Assembly: GCA_039029915.1 (NCBI GenBank)
Contig: JBCCFD010000471.1
Span: 1 to 6,152, forward strand
DNA: 6,152 nucleotides
Source of the DNA: QQUD01 sp039029915
Lineage (GTDB): Bacteria > Chloroflexota > Anaerolineae > Promineifilales > Promineifilaceae
Reading direction: 5' to 3'
In this document: piece after piece, positions 1 to 5,351 of the stretch
Numbering within the stretch: the stretch's first letter is position 1
Layout of the letters: each line of letters opens with the position of its first letter
Program-made: the position numbers and the translations under genes
Notes under the pieces: generated by a model
Database searches by the model: none
The model's input: the letters and a program-made list of their open reading frames with translations, nothing else
Told to the model about the DNA's origin: nothing

Positions 1-957
1 CCCGTTGTGCCTCAGTTCCACGCGATGGCGTGGGGAACCCCATATGGTGCCGCGATGGCAGGGGCTAATTTAGTTATGCCTGGCCCGCATTTGCAAGCTG
101 TGCCATTGGCTGAAATGATTGACAAATACCGCGTGACCGTGGCGGCAGGTGTGCCAACTATCTGGAACGGTCTTTATCACGAACTGAAAAATAATCCTCG
201 TGACATTTCCTGCATTCGGGCACTGGTGGTGGGTGGCTCAGCGATGCCCCGCGCCTTAACCAAAGCGTATGAAGCAGAGCTTGGCGTGAATGTGGTTCAT
301 GCTTGGGGCATGACAGAAATGTCCCCGCTTGGCACCATCTGTAACCTCATGACTCATCACGAAGCGTTGAGTCAAGAAGAAAAGTGGGACGTGAAGGCCA
401 CGCAAGGCTTCCCCATTTGCGGTGTGGAAATGCGGATTGTGGATGAGGAAGGGAAAGAACTGCCTTGGGACGGTCAGCAGATGGGTGAGCTTCAGGTGCG
501 CGGCCCGTGGGTGATTCGCCAATACTTTAAGCGTGATGTGGACAGCGATAGCCACACTGCCGACGGCTGGTTCCGCACGGGAGATGTTTCCACCATCAGC
601 CCCGATGGATACATGAATATCACCGACCGGACAAAGGATTTGGTGAAAAGCGGTGGTGAGTGGATTTCTACCGTCGAGATGGAAAACTACATTATGGGCC
701 ATCCCAAGGTGATGGAAGCGGCCGTTATTGCAATCCCTGACGAAAAGTGGTCGGAACGGCCGTTAGCCGCCGTCGTGCCAACGCCCGATGGGGGTGATGT
801 GTCTAAAGAGGATGTTATCGAATATCTTCGGGACAAAGTGGCTAAATTCTGGTTACCTGATGAAGTTGTATTCATTGGTGAAATTCCCAAAACCAGCGTT
901 GGCAAATTTGATAAAAAGGTCCTCCGCAAGCAATATGCTGAGGGTGAGCTGAATTAA
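1..957 (+). CDS. Fatty acyl-CoA ligase, AlkK-like (AMP-binding), C-terminal part
   Basis: The reading frame is open from base 1, so the gene begins outside the window; 318 residues are visible, and relatives are about 540 residues, so roughly the first 40% is missing. The enzyme activates a fatty acid with ATP and CoA to acyl-CoA via an acyl-adenylate. Visible adenylate-forming motifs, numbered from the window edge: VVGGSAMP near 75-82; HAWGMTEMSPLG at 100-111, with the adenine-pocket/T-E motif; TGD at 193-195, where Asp binds the ribose; the hinge and core DRTKDLVKSGGEW at 209-221; and the C-terminal PKTSVGKFDKK with the likely catalytic lysine K302. HAWGMTE and the TVAAGVPTIW stretch resemble the medium-chain ligase AlkK and its relatives; substrate chain length cannot be read from this part. 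An acyl-CoA dehydrogenase and an enoyl-CoA isomerase-like gene lie downstream, which fits fatty-acid degradation. The gene ends shortly before the inserted IS-like element and looks intact at its 3' end. Confidence 0.93.
   Translation, partial: PVVPQFHAMAWGTPYGAAMAGANLVMPGPHLQAVPLAEMIDKYRVTVAAGVPTIWNGLYHELKNNPRDISCIRALVVGGSAMPRALTKAYEAELGVNVVHAWGMTEMSPLGTICNLMTHHEALSQEEKWDVKATQGFPICGVEMRIVDEEGKELPWDGQQMGELQVRGPWVIRQYFKRDVDSDSHTADGWFRTGDVSTISPDGYMNITDRTKDLVKSGGEWISTVEMENYIMGHPKVMEAAVIAIPDEKWSERPLAAVVPTPDGGDVSKEDVIEYLRDKVAKFWLPDEVVFIGEIPKTSVGKFDKKVLRKQYAEGELN
755..764. repeat. AACGGCCGTT palindrome, copy 1
   Basis: Perfect 10-bp palindrome inside the acyl-CoA ligase gene, read there as Glu-Arg-Pro-Leu. 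It is the first of five exact copies in the window. Confidence 0.6.
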
Positions 958-969
958 ACTGCACCTTTG

Positions 970-995
970 TTGGGCGGTGATTAATCACCGCCCAA
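970..995. repeat. Left-end hairpin A, perfect 26-bp palindrome
   Basis: Arms TTGGGCGGTGATT and its exact complement meet at the core GATTAATC. It lies 13 bases after the ligase stop codon. A diverged copy with the same core and the same TTGGGC/GCCCAA ends lies after tnpA. It may be a recognition hairpin for TnpA, or a barrier to transcription entering the element, as described for IS200. No T-run follows on the + strand, so it is not a classic intrinsic terminator. Confidence 0.8.
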
Positions 996-1003
996 GTTGG
1001 GGC

Positions 1004-1019
1004 GCCTCATCAATGAGGC
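1004..1019. repeat. Left-end hairpin B, next to the tnpA ribosome binding site
   Basis: Stem GCCTCA/TGAGGC with a TCAA loop (1010-1013). The surrounding 20 bases (1002-1021) recur at 1582-1601 with one change. The 3' arm ends three bases before the GGAGG of tnpA, and the CCTC at 1005-1008 could instead pair with the GAGG at 1023-1026, so the hairpin could affect translation. Confidence 0.75.
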
Positions 1020-1021
1020 TT

Positions 1022-1026
1022 GGAGG
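1022..1026 (+). promoter_or_regulatory. Ribosome binding site of tnpA
   Basis: GGAGG lies five bases before the TTG at 1032. This selects that TTG over the in-frame TTG codons at 1020, which precedes the GGAGG, and 1029, which is only two bases away. Confidence 0.6.
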
Positions 1027-1031
1027 AATTG

Positions 1032-1532
1032 TTGCCTTTTTATCAACTTTATTATCATTTGGTGTGGTGTACAAAGAATCGGTCCCCATCGATTACACCG
1101 GAAATTGAGACCATTATTTACAGCTATTTGAAATTTAAAGCGATGAATTTAGGTGGCATTGTTCATGCATTAAATGGTATTGAAGATCATGTTCACATGG
1201 TCGTTACCATTCCTCCAAAAATTTCTGTGGCAAAATTTGTGGGTCAGGTAAAAGGGGCTTGTTCTACACGATTTAATAAAGAACATAAAGGGTTCCCATC
1301 TTTTGCATGGCAAATAGAGTACGCTGCATTTAGCTTTGACAAAAAACGATTGCCGTATATTGTGAAATATGTGGAGCATCAAAAAGTGCATCACCGAGAG
1401 CGAAGCTTGATCCCAATCTTAGAAAAAACAGAAGAGATGCCATCTAATTTATTAGGGGACGAACCAATTACCTATCTTCCAGATTATGCTTCTTGGCATC
1501 AAGACTTGGCAAAAGAACTTAAGCTTAGCTAG
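1032..1532 (+). CDS. tnpA: IS200/IS605 family transposase TnpA (Y1 HUH)
   Basis: Encodes 166 residues from a TTG start chosen by the GGAGG upstream; the protein then begins MPFYQLYYHLVW, the usual opening of this family. It is a single-strand DNA transposase that nicks at element ends through a covalent phosphotyrosine link. The metal-binding HUH motif is H53-V54-H55 in the stretch DHVHMVV, and the likely catalytic tyrosine is Y113 in YVEHQKVHH. The length is slightly above the roughly 130-155 residues of compact family members; the C-terminal part after residue 135 has no recognised motif. All catalytic residues are present. It lacks the features I know for REP-associated (RAYT) transposases, though a domesticated role cannot be excluded. 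The A+T-rich codon use differs from the flanking lipid-metabolism genes. Confidence 0.92.
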   Translation: MPFYQLYYHLVWCTKNRSPSITPEIETIIYSYLKFKAMNLGGIVHALNGIEDHVHMVVTIPPKISVAKFVGQVKGACSTRFNKEHKGFPSFAWQIEYAAFSFDKKRLPYIVKYVEHQKVHHRERSLIPILEKTEEMPSNLLGDEPITYLPDYASWHQDLAKELKLS

Positions 1533-1545
1533 ATTTATCTAGCTA
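1526..1545. repeat. Hairpin C over the tnpA stop codon
   Basis: Arms TAGCTAGAT and ATCTAGCTA (9 bp each) around a TT centre; the tnpA stop TAG (1530-1532) lies in the left arm. TCATTTT follows, so it could act as a weak terminator for tnpA, or be the recognised right-end hairpin of the element. Confidence 0.6.
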
Positions 1546-1548
1546 TCA

Positions 1549-1579
1549 TTTTGGGCTTGCGATTAATCGCAGCCCAAAA
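1549..1579. repeat. Right-end hairpin A', diverged copy of hairpin A
   Basis: Outer arms TTTTGGGCT and AGCCCAAAA, then an inner GCGAT/ATCGC stem with one bulged T near 1557-1558. It shares the GATTAATC core and outer TTGGGC/GCCCAA with hairpin A, but the middle of the stem differs on both arms in a way that keeps pairing. Confidence 0.75.
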
Positions 1580-1583
1580 GAGC

Positions 1584-1599
1584 GCCTCAACAATGAGGC
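1584..1599. repeat. Right-end hairpin B', copy of hairpin B
   Basis: Stem GCCTCA/TGAGGC with loop ACAA (1590-1593). It is in the same orientation and order relative to hairpin A' as B is to A, so the element is flanked by a direct repeat of a two-hairpin unit. Confidence 0.75.
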
Positions 1600-1620
1600 T
1601 TAAATAGAAGATATAGAGAT

Positions 1621-3312
1621 ATGCAAATAAACTCCTTCAACCAACCGCCTCCCCAACTTGAAAACCAATTTGATGATGATCGCGTTTTACGCTCCTATTT
1701 AAAGCGGCAGTTACCCGCCGAATGGCATGACGAAATTGCCAAAACCCTACACGAGATGGGGGAATTGGCAGCGGGTGAGCTGTATGAAATGCAGCTGGCC
1801 GATCGGCTAAACGAGCCCGTGCTAACCCAGTGGGACGCGTGGGGCAATCGAATTGACCACATAGAAATCACGCCGCTGTGGAAGCGAGCTGAGCAAATTG
1901 CGGCCTCACACGGGGTTGTGGCGGCGGCGTATGATGGCAATTACGGCCGTTTTAATCGCATTCACCAGTTTGCGCTTGCCTACTTATTCCACCCCTCTAC
2001 CGACGTCTACATGTGCCCCCTCGCCATGACCGACGGGGCGGCAAGGACACTGATGGTGTCGGGAAATCAAGCGTTGATTGACAAAGCCGTACCGCGCCTC
2101 ACCTCCCGCGATCCGCAAAAATTTTGGACCAGCGGTCAATGGATGACCGAATCCACCGGTGGCTCAGATGTTGGCTTGTCTGAAACCGTTGCCAAAGAAG
2201 AGGCTGATGGCAGTTGGCGGCTCTACGGCCGTAAATGGTTCACTTCCGCGGCCACCTCCCAAATGACATTAACCCTTGCCCGTCCAGATGGAAATGGTCC
2301 CGGTGGTAAAGGGCTAGCCATGTTTTACCTCGAGCCGCGAGACGAAAGCGGCCGTTTACAAAACATCGAAATTTTGCGGCTCAAAGACAAGCTCGGTACT
2401 AAAAAAGTGCCGACGGCTGAGCTGATATTGAATGGCGTAACGGCCGTTCCCGTCAACGGGCTAGCCAACGGCGTGCGCAACATCGTGCCCATGCTCAAAA
2501 TTACCCGCACGTGGAACAGCATCAGTTCGGTGGCCTTTATGCGCCGAGGGTTGGCGCTAGCCCGAGATTTTGCCAAACGCCGACACGCTTTTGGCAGTAC
2601 GCTCGATAAGAAAACGCTCCACGTGGACACAATGGCGGGTCTGCAGGCCGAATTTGAAGCCGCTTTTCACCTCACCTTTTATTTAGTGGAGCTAATCGGT
2701 CGTGATGAAGCGAACGAAATTTCTGAAGACCAGCAAGAATTGCTGCGTATTCTGACTTCCATTTGTAAATTAACGACCGGACGCCAAGCGGTTCACATTG
2801 CCAGTGAGGTGCTGGAGCTGTTTGGTGGGGCCGGATATGTGGAAGATACGGGCCTGCCGATGCTGCTGCGCGATAGTCAAGTATTGCCCATCTGGGAAGG
2901 CACCACCAATGTGCTGTCACTGGACACGCTGCGAGCGATGCATGATTCGGATGCGCTGGCGATTTTGTATGAAACGATCAAAAAGCTGATTACGGTGGAC
3001 GACCCAACGCTGTCGGCGATGGGCAGTTTGGCGGAAACGGCCGTTAAAGAGTGTGCCCAGTGGTTAGATGAAGCGTTTGACCAAGGGCGGGCCAATGTAG
3101 AAGCGGGCGCGCGTCGTTTTGCCCTAACGTTAGGTCGTGCATTATCATTAGCCCTGCTCGTCAATCATGCTCAATGGTCGATGGCTCACGAGCAGGATGG
3201 TCGCGCTCGCGCCGCCGCAATTCGCTTTGCCATTCATGGCGTTAATCTACTGCACGGCTACGACTTAGAGTATGATGACGCGCTGGCTAATGAACGGCCG
3301 TTGAAAATATAA
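1621..3312 (+). CDS. Acyl-CoA dehydrogenase, AidB-type
   Basis: A 563-residue FAD enzyme expected to oxidise an acyl-CoA to the 2-enoyl-CoA in the cytoplasm. It matches the AidB/ACDH-11 branch rather than short acyl-CoA dehydrogenases of about 380 residues: the N-terminal FNQPPPQLEN and YDxxGxRxDxxxxxPxW-like stretch (residues about 6-90), MTESTGGSDVG at 175-185 for flavin and substrate contact, RLKDKLGT at 253-260, RRHAFG at 320-325, FGGAGY at 401-406, and IWEGTTN with the likely catalytic base E426. The helical C-terminal extension (about 440-563) is also typical; in E. coli AidB this part binds DNA, but that role is not shown here. The ATG is 18 bases beyond the right end of the inserted element; AGAAG at 1606-1610 is the likely ribosome binding site, so insertion may have altered its leader. 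The physiological substrate is unknown; the ligase and isomerase-like neighbours favour fatty-acid oxidation over alkylation defence. Confidence 0.92.
   Translation: MQINSFNQPPPQLENQFDDDRVLRSYLKRQLPAEWHDEIAKTLHEMGELAAGELYEMQLADRLNEPVLTQWDAWGNRIDHIEITPLWKRAEQIAASHGVVAAAYDGNYGRFNRIHQFALAYLFHPSTDVYMCPLAMTDGAARTLMVSGNQALIDKAVPRLTSRDPQKFWTSGQWMTESTGGSDVGLSETVAKEEADGSWRLYGRKWFTSAATSQMTLTLARPDGNGPGGKGLAMFYLEPRDESGRLQNIEILRLKDKLGTKKVPTAELILNGVTAVPVNGLANGVRNIVPMLKITRTWNSISSVAFMRRGLALARDFAKRRHAFGSTLDKKTLHVDTMAGLQAEFEAAFHLTFYLVELIGRDEANEISEDQQELLRILTSICKLTTGRQAVHIASEVLELFGGAGYVEDTGLPMLLRDSQVLPIWEGTTNVLSLDTLRAMHDSDALAILYETIKKLITVDDPTLSAMGSLAETAVKECAQWLDEAFDQGRANVEAGARRFALTLGRALSLALLVNHAQWSMAHEQDGRARAAAIRFAIHGVNLLHGYDLEYDDALANERPLKI
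2439..2448. repeat. AACGGCCGTT palindrome, copy 2
   Basis: Exact copy in the acyl-CoA dehydrogenase gene, read as Thr-Ala-Val, a different frame from copy 1. Shorter ACGGCCGT copies at 1943-1950 and 2225-2232 use the third frame (Tyr-Gly-Arg). Confidence 0.6.
3036..3045. repeat. AACGGCCGTT palindrome, copy 3
   Basis: Exact copy in the dehydrogenase C-terminal extension, read as Thr-Ala-Val. Confidence 0.6.
3293..3302. repeat. AACGGCCGTT palindrome, copy 4
   Basis: Exact copy in the last codons of the dehydrogenase gene, read as Glu-Arg-Pro-Leu. Confidence 0.6.
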
Positions 3313-3385
3313 CATCGGGATTGATCCCTAAAAAATAAGAAAAAAATGCTGACAAGCTGCAATGCTCATAGCTCACCACTTCAAC

Positions 3386-3392
3386 AAAGGAG
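3386..3392 (+). promoter_or_regulatory. Ribosome binding site of the lipoprotein gene
   Basis: AAAGGAG lies 10 bases before the ATG at 3403. It decides for this start over the in-frame ATG at 3346, which has only an A-rich run upstream and would bury the signal peptide behind 19 charged and polar residues. Confidence 0.7.
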
Positions 3393-3402
3393 AAAGAAGA
3401 AA

Positions 3403-3921
3403 ATGAAGTACGCAAAAATAATCCTAATCCTAAGCATGATGATGATCGCTGCCGGGTGCCGAGGAAATGCCAACCAAGACGCCGGAATTACCAACGCCCC
3501 CGTCGATCCAGATTTTGTGCAGGGTGTGTTTGGCAATCCCACCAAAATCAACGGTGTGTGGCAGCAGGTCAACGACATTCGCGTCATCTCTGCTGAGGGG
3601 GACGGTCACGCCGGATTTGCTTACATCATTTTATCGATTAGTATCGTCAACGAATCGGCTGACCCCGTTTTGCCTGCTTCAATTACCTTAGTGGATCGCT
3701 TTGAAAACGTCTATGTGACCCGACAAGACAACTCCATTCCATTTGCTGACCAGCTTCAGCCAATGCCTTTGACCGTTGGCACCAATGAATCTGTGACAGG
3801 CACTGAGGTGTATTTGGTGCCGCTTTCAGCCCTGCAGTCTGATTTAAGAATGCGCTGGGAATCAACCTCCCACAACTCTCGCATTGATATTTTGCTCGGC
3901 GCATTGGAGCTTTCTGGATAA
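3403..3921 (+). CDS. Small secreted lipoprotein, possibly DUF4352-like
   Basis: Encodes 172 residues. A lipoprotein signal peptide is clear: K2 and K5, a hydrophobic run IILILSMMMIAAG (6-18), and the lipobox AAGC with the lipidated cysteine C19. The mature protein is thus expected to be anchored to the outer face of the cytoplasmic membrane. After a short polar linker (about 20-40), residues about 50-165 show alternating hydrophobic strands (VNDIRVISAEG, FAYIILSISIVNES, SITLVDRFENVYVT), a pattern like the DUF4352/telokin-like beta-sandwich of Gram-positive and Chloroflexota lipoproteins. That family call is from pattern only. No catalytic motif is seen. It starts 90 bases after the dehydrogenase and its stop codon shares one base with the MazG-like start, so the two are probably co-translated. 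Its function is unknown. Confidence 0.85.
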   Translation: MKYAKIILILSMMMIAAGCRGNANQDAGITNAPVDPDFVQGVFGNPTKINGVWQQVNDIRVISAEGDGHAGFAYIILSISIVNESADPVLPASITLVDRFENVYVTRQDNSIPFADQLQPMPLTVGTNESVTGTEVYLVPLSALQSDLRMRWESTSHNSRIDILLGALELSG

Positions 3922-4259
3922 TGAGTGATAGCATCACGATTAAACAGTATCAAGAGATCGTTGATCAGTGGGTCAAGGACATTGGGGTGCGCTACTACTC
4001 TGAGCTAACCAACACCGCTATCCTGATGGAAGAGGTGGGGGAAGTGGCGCGGCTGATGGCCCGAATTTATGGGGATCAAAGCTTTAAAAACCCTGACGAA
4101 GCTCACTCTTTGGCGGATGAGCTAGCTGATGTGCTTTTTGTGCTAACCTGCATTGCTAACCAAACGGGGGTTGATTTAACGGCCGCTTTGCAAAAAAATA
4201 TTGATAAGAAAACCAAGCGGGATAAAGAGCGACACGCCAATAATCCCAAGCTGAAGTAA
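3921..4259 (+). CDS. MazG-like nucleotide pyrophosphohydrolase
   Basis: A 112-residue single-domain protein of the all-alpha NTP pyrophosphatase superfamily, which hydrolyses nucleoside triphosphates, often non-canonical ones, to monophosphate and pyrophosphate. The metal-binding residues are present: E37, E38 and E41 in MEEVGEVARL, then E67 and D70 in ADELADVLFVL. The size fits the short MazG-like proteins rather than the two-domain E. coli MazG of about 260 residues. The C-terminus is lysine-rich (KNIDKKTKRDKERH). The start overlaps the previous stop as TAATG, with GGAG at 3906-3909, indicating translational coupling to the lipoprotein gene. Substrate is not predictable from sequence. Its place between fatty-acid genes is likely operon accretion rather than a shared pathway. 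Confidence 0.9.
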   Translation: MSDSITIKQYQEIVDQWVKDIGVRYYSELTNTAILMEEVGEVARLMARIYGDQSFKNPDEAHSLADELADVLFVLTCIANQTGVDLTAALQKNIDKKTKRDKERHANNPKLK

Positions 4260-4271
4260 ATAGAACCCGGT

Positions 4272-4324
4272 CCACAGATTACACAGATGCGACAGTTTTT
4301 GTCTTTAATCTGCGTCATCTGTGG
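4272..4324. repeat. Intergenic palindromic repeat (CCACAGATTACACAGAT type)
   Basis: The left arm CCACAGATTACACAGAT (4272-4288) is complementary to ATCTGCGTCATCTGTGG (4308-4324) at 15 of 17 positions, with an inner GACA/TGTC stem (4291-4294, 4300-4303) around a T-rich loop. It fills most of the 85-base gap between the MazG-like and isomerase-like genes. Sequences of this look recur as short intergenic repeats in several phyla; that statement is from memory. It may fold in mRNA and affect stability or readthrough. Confidence 0.7.
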
Positions 4325-4335
4325 CTACATTTTCT

Positions 4336-4339
4336 GGAG
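4336..4339 (+). promoter_or_regulatory. Ribosome binding site of the isomerase-like gene
   Basis: GGAG lies five bases before the ATG at 4345. It favours that ATG over the in-frame GTG at 4321, which lies inside the palindromic repeat. Confidence 0.65.
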
Positions 4340-4344
4340 TTCCC

Positions 4345-5103
4345 ATGACCAAATACGTCCAAACTGAAGAAATTGATGGCATTTTGAAAGTGACCATCAA
4401 CCGTCCTGATAAGAAGAATGCCCTCCTGCCAGAAATGTACACGGCGTTAGCAGACGCCATCGATCACGCCGATGCAGATGATAAGATTCGGGTGCTGTTT
4501 TTTACGGGAACAGGAGATAGCTTTACGGCAGGGAATGACCTCAAGGATTTTTTGAACAACCCCACGAATGATGAAGATCGGCCGGTGAATCGATTTTTGG
4601 GGACGATTGCGCAGGCGCAGACGCCGCTGGTAACGGCCGTTAACGGCCTCGCCATTGGAGTAGGGGTGACCATGTTGCTCCACTGCGACCTCAACTACGC
4701 TTCCGAAACGGCCCGCTTCCAAATGCCGTTTGTCGACCTGGCCGTGGTACCAGAGGCTGGCTCCTCTTACCTGCTCCCCCGCATGATGGGGCGCCAGCAG
4801 GCCGCCGAACTGCTCATGCTTGGCGAGATGTTCTCAGCCGCCAAGGCGCAAGCGGTTGGCATTATCAACGATGTGTTTGAATCTGATAGGCTCCAGGAGA
4901 TAGCGTGGCAAAAAGCGCTGTCACTGTCCCAAAAGCCCCCTGAGGCCCTCAAGCTAACCAAAAACTTACTCCGCAAAGGGGATTTGGCTACAACTATCGA
5001 GTTTATGCGCGAAGAAGGCAAACTGTTCCGCGAACGGCTCGTTTCCGACGAATCCCGTGAAGTGATGATGGCCTTCTTTGAAAAACGCCAACCCAATTTT
5101 TAA
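4345..5103 (+). CDS. Crotonase-fold enzyme, probable enoyl-CoA isomerase (ECI2-like)
   Basis: Encodes 252 residues, full length for the crotonase family. Oxyanion-hole segments are TAGNDLKDF (61-69) and NGLAIGVGV (100-108). Aligned by eye with rat mitochondrial enoyl-CoA hydratase, the two catalytic glutamates (E144, E164) are replaced by T109 and F129, so ordinary hydration is unlikely. Instead E137 in VPEAGSSYLLPR falls where delta3,delta2-enoyl-CoA isomerases such as human ECI2 and yeast Eci1 place their single catalytic glutamate, and the following ELLMLGE and the C-terminal LVSDE pattern also resemble ECI2. Such an enzyme shifts 3-enoyl-CoA to 2-trans-enoyl-CoA, allowing unsaturated fatty acids to enter beta-oxidation. 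Automated annotation would probably say enoyl-CoA hydratase. The acyl-CoA dehydrogenase and ligase upstream fit this role. The C-terminus has no obvious targeting signal; cytoplasmic. Confidence 0.85.
   Translation: MTKYVQTEEIDGILKVTINRPDKKNALLPEMYTALADAIDHADADDKIRVLFFTGTGDSFTAGNDLKDFLNNPTNDEDRPVNRFLGTIAQAQTPLVTAVNGLAIGVGVTMLLHCDLNYASETARFQMPFVDLAVVPEAGSSYLLPRMMGRQQAAELLMLGEMFSAAKAQAVGIINDVFESDRLQEIAWQKALSLSQKPPEALKLTKNLLRKGDLATTIEFMREEGKLFRERLVSDESREVMMAFFEKRQPNF
4632..4641. repeat. AACGGCCGTT palindrome, copy 5
   Basis: Exact copy in the isomerase-like gene, read as Thr-Ala-Val. It is followed within a base by a partial second copy, TAACGGCC. Confidence 0.6.
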
Positions 5104-5122
5104 ACCTCACACCCATCAACCC

Positions 5123-5229
5123 GTAGGGGCGCAGCGCGCTGCGCCCACAGGCCCCGATAAACCACCGCGTCCATGATCCATAACCACCCCAAACCGGCAC
5201 CGTGAGGGCATTGCATGCAATCCCCCTAC
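5123..5229. repeat. Inverted palindrome doublet 1
   Basis: The left unit is GTAGGGG (5123-5129) running into the perfect 20-bp palindrome GGGCGCAGCGCGCTGCGCCC (5127-5146). The right unit lies in opposite orientation: GGGC, the perfect 12-bp palindrome ATTGCATGCAAT (5210-5221), then CCCCCTAC ending at 5229. The whole is a 107-base structure bounded by GTAGGGG and its complement, with 59 bases between the units, like a REP doublet or a small non-autonomous element. Confidence 0.75.
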
Positions 5230-5246
5230 AGCCCAGACACCCAAAC

Positions 5247-5351
5247 GTAGGGGCGTAGCATGCTACGCCCAGAGACACCGAAAAGTAATCATATCCAATA
5301 ACCGCCACCACCAAATTAACAACAGGCTGGCATTGCACGCAATGCCTCTAC
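5247..5351. repeat. Inverted palindrome doublet 2, diverged copy of doublet 1
   Basis: The left unit is GTAGGGG (5247-5253) with the perfect palindrome GGGCGTAGCATGCTACGCCC (5251-5270). The right unit is GGCATTGC-AC-GCAATGCC (5329-5346) followed by TCTAC. The order, orientation and spacing (58 bases between units) match doublet 1. The internal spacers also look related, each starting A-AG-C-CCGA and sharing TCCA and ACCACC stretches. Changes between the left palindromes are paired, so symmetry is kept. Confidence 0.75.

Larger units (their letters stand above)
970..1602 (+). mobile_element. IS200/IS605-type insertion sequence (single tnpA)
   Basis: A compact element of about 630 bp, close to the roughly 700 bp usual for IS200-like elements, sitting between the stop of the acyl-CoA ligase and the start of the acyl-CoA dehydrogenase. 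It holds one gene for a Y1 HUH transposase and no tnpB. The boundaries given are the outer limits of two directly repeated hairpin pairs (970-1021 and 1551-1602), not mapped cleavage sites; the true ends could lie some bases outside or inside. Elements of this family have subterminal hairpins, no terminal inverted repeats and no target duplication, all compatible with what is seen. Base composition is visibly more A+T-rich than the neighbours, consistent with transfer. No frameshift is seen, so the element may be active. Confidence 0.75.

Noticed and set aside
256..702. Long open frame on the - strand opposite the acyl-CoA ligase
   Set aside because: It lies wholly opposite a gene with clear AMP-binding motifs and its translation shows no recognisable domain; a shadow of coding bias.
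1020..1031. TTG at 1020 as start of tnpA
   Set aside because: It precedes the GGAGG and overlaps the end of hairpin B; the family N-terminus begins at the TTG at 1032.
3317..3328. GGGA-TTGA-TCCC hairpin after the dehydrogenase as a terminator
   Set aside because: The stem is only 4-5 bp and is followed by A-rich, not T-rich, sequence on the + strand.
3349..3372. CTGACA as a -35 element for the lipoprotein gene
   Set aside because: No acceptable -10 element lies 16-18 bases downstream.
3346..3402. Upstream in-frame ATG as start of the lipoprotein
   Set aside because: No good ribosome binding site, and it would place 19 polar and basic residues before a clear lipoprotein signal peptide.
4321..4344. 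GTG at 4321 as start of the isomerase-like gene
   Set aside because: It lies in a palindromic repeat and lacks a ribosome binding site; the ATG at 4345 has GGAG at the right distance.
4767..5096. Open frame on the - strand opposite the isomerase-like gene
   Set aside because: Serine- and arginine-rich translation with no motif, entirely antisense to a conserved enzyme.
5003..5338. Open frame on the - strand crossing the palindromic spacer
   Set aside because: It reads through four palindromic repeats and into the 3' end of an enzyme gene; the composition is low-complexity Gly/Cys/Arg and no ribosome binding site is convincing.
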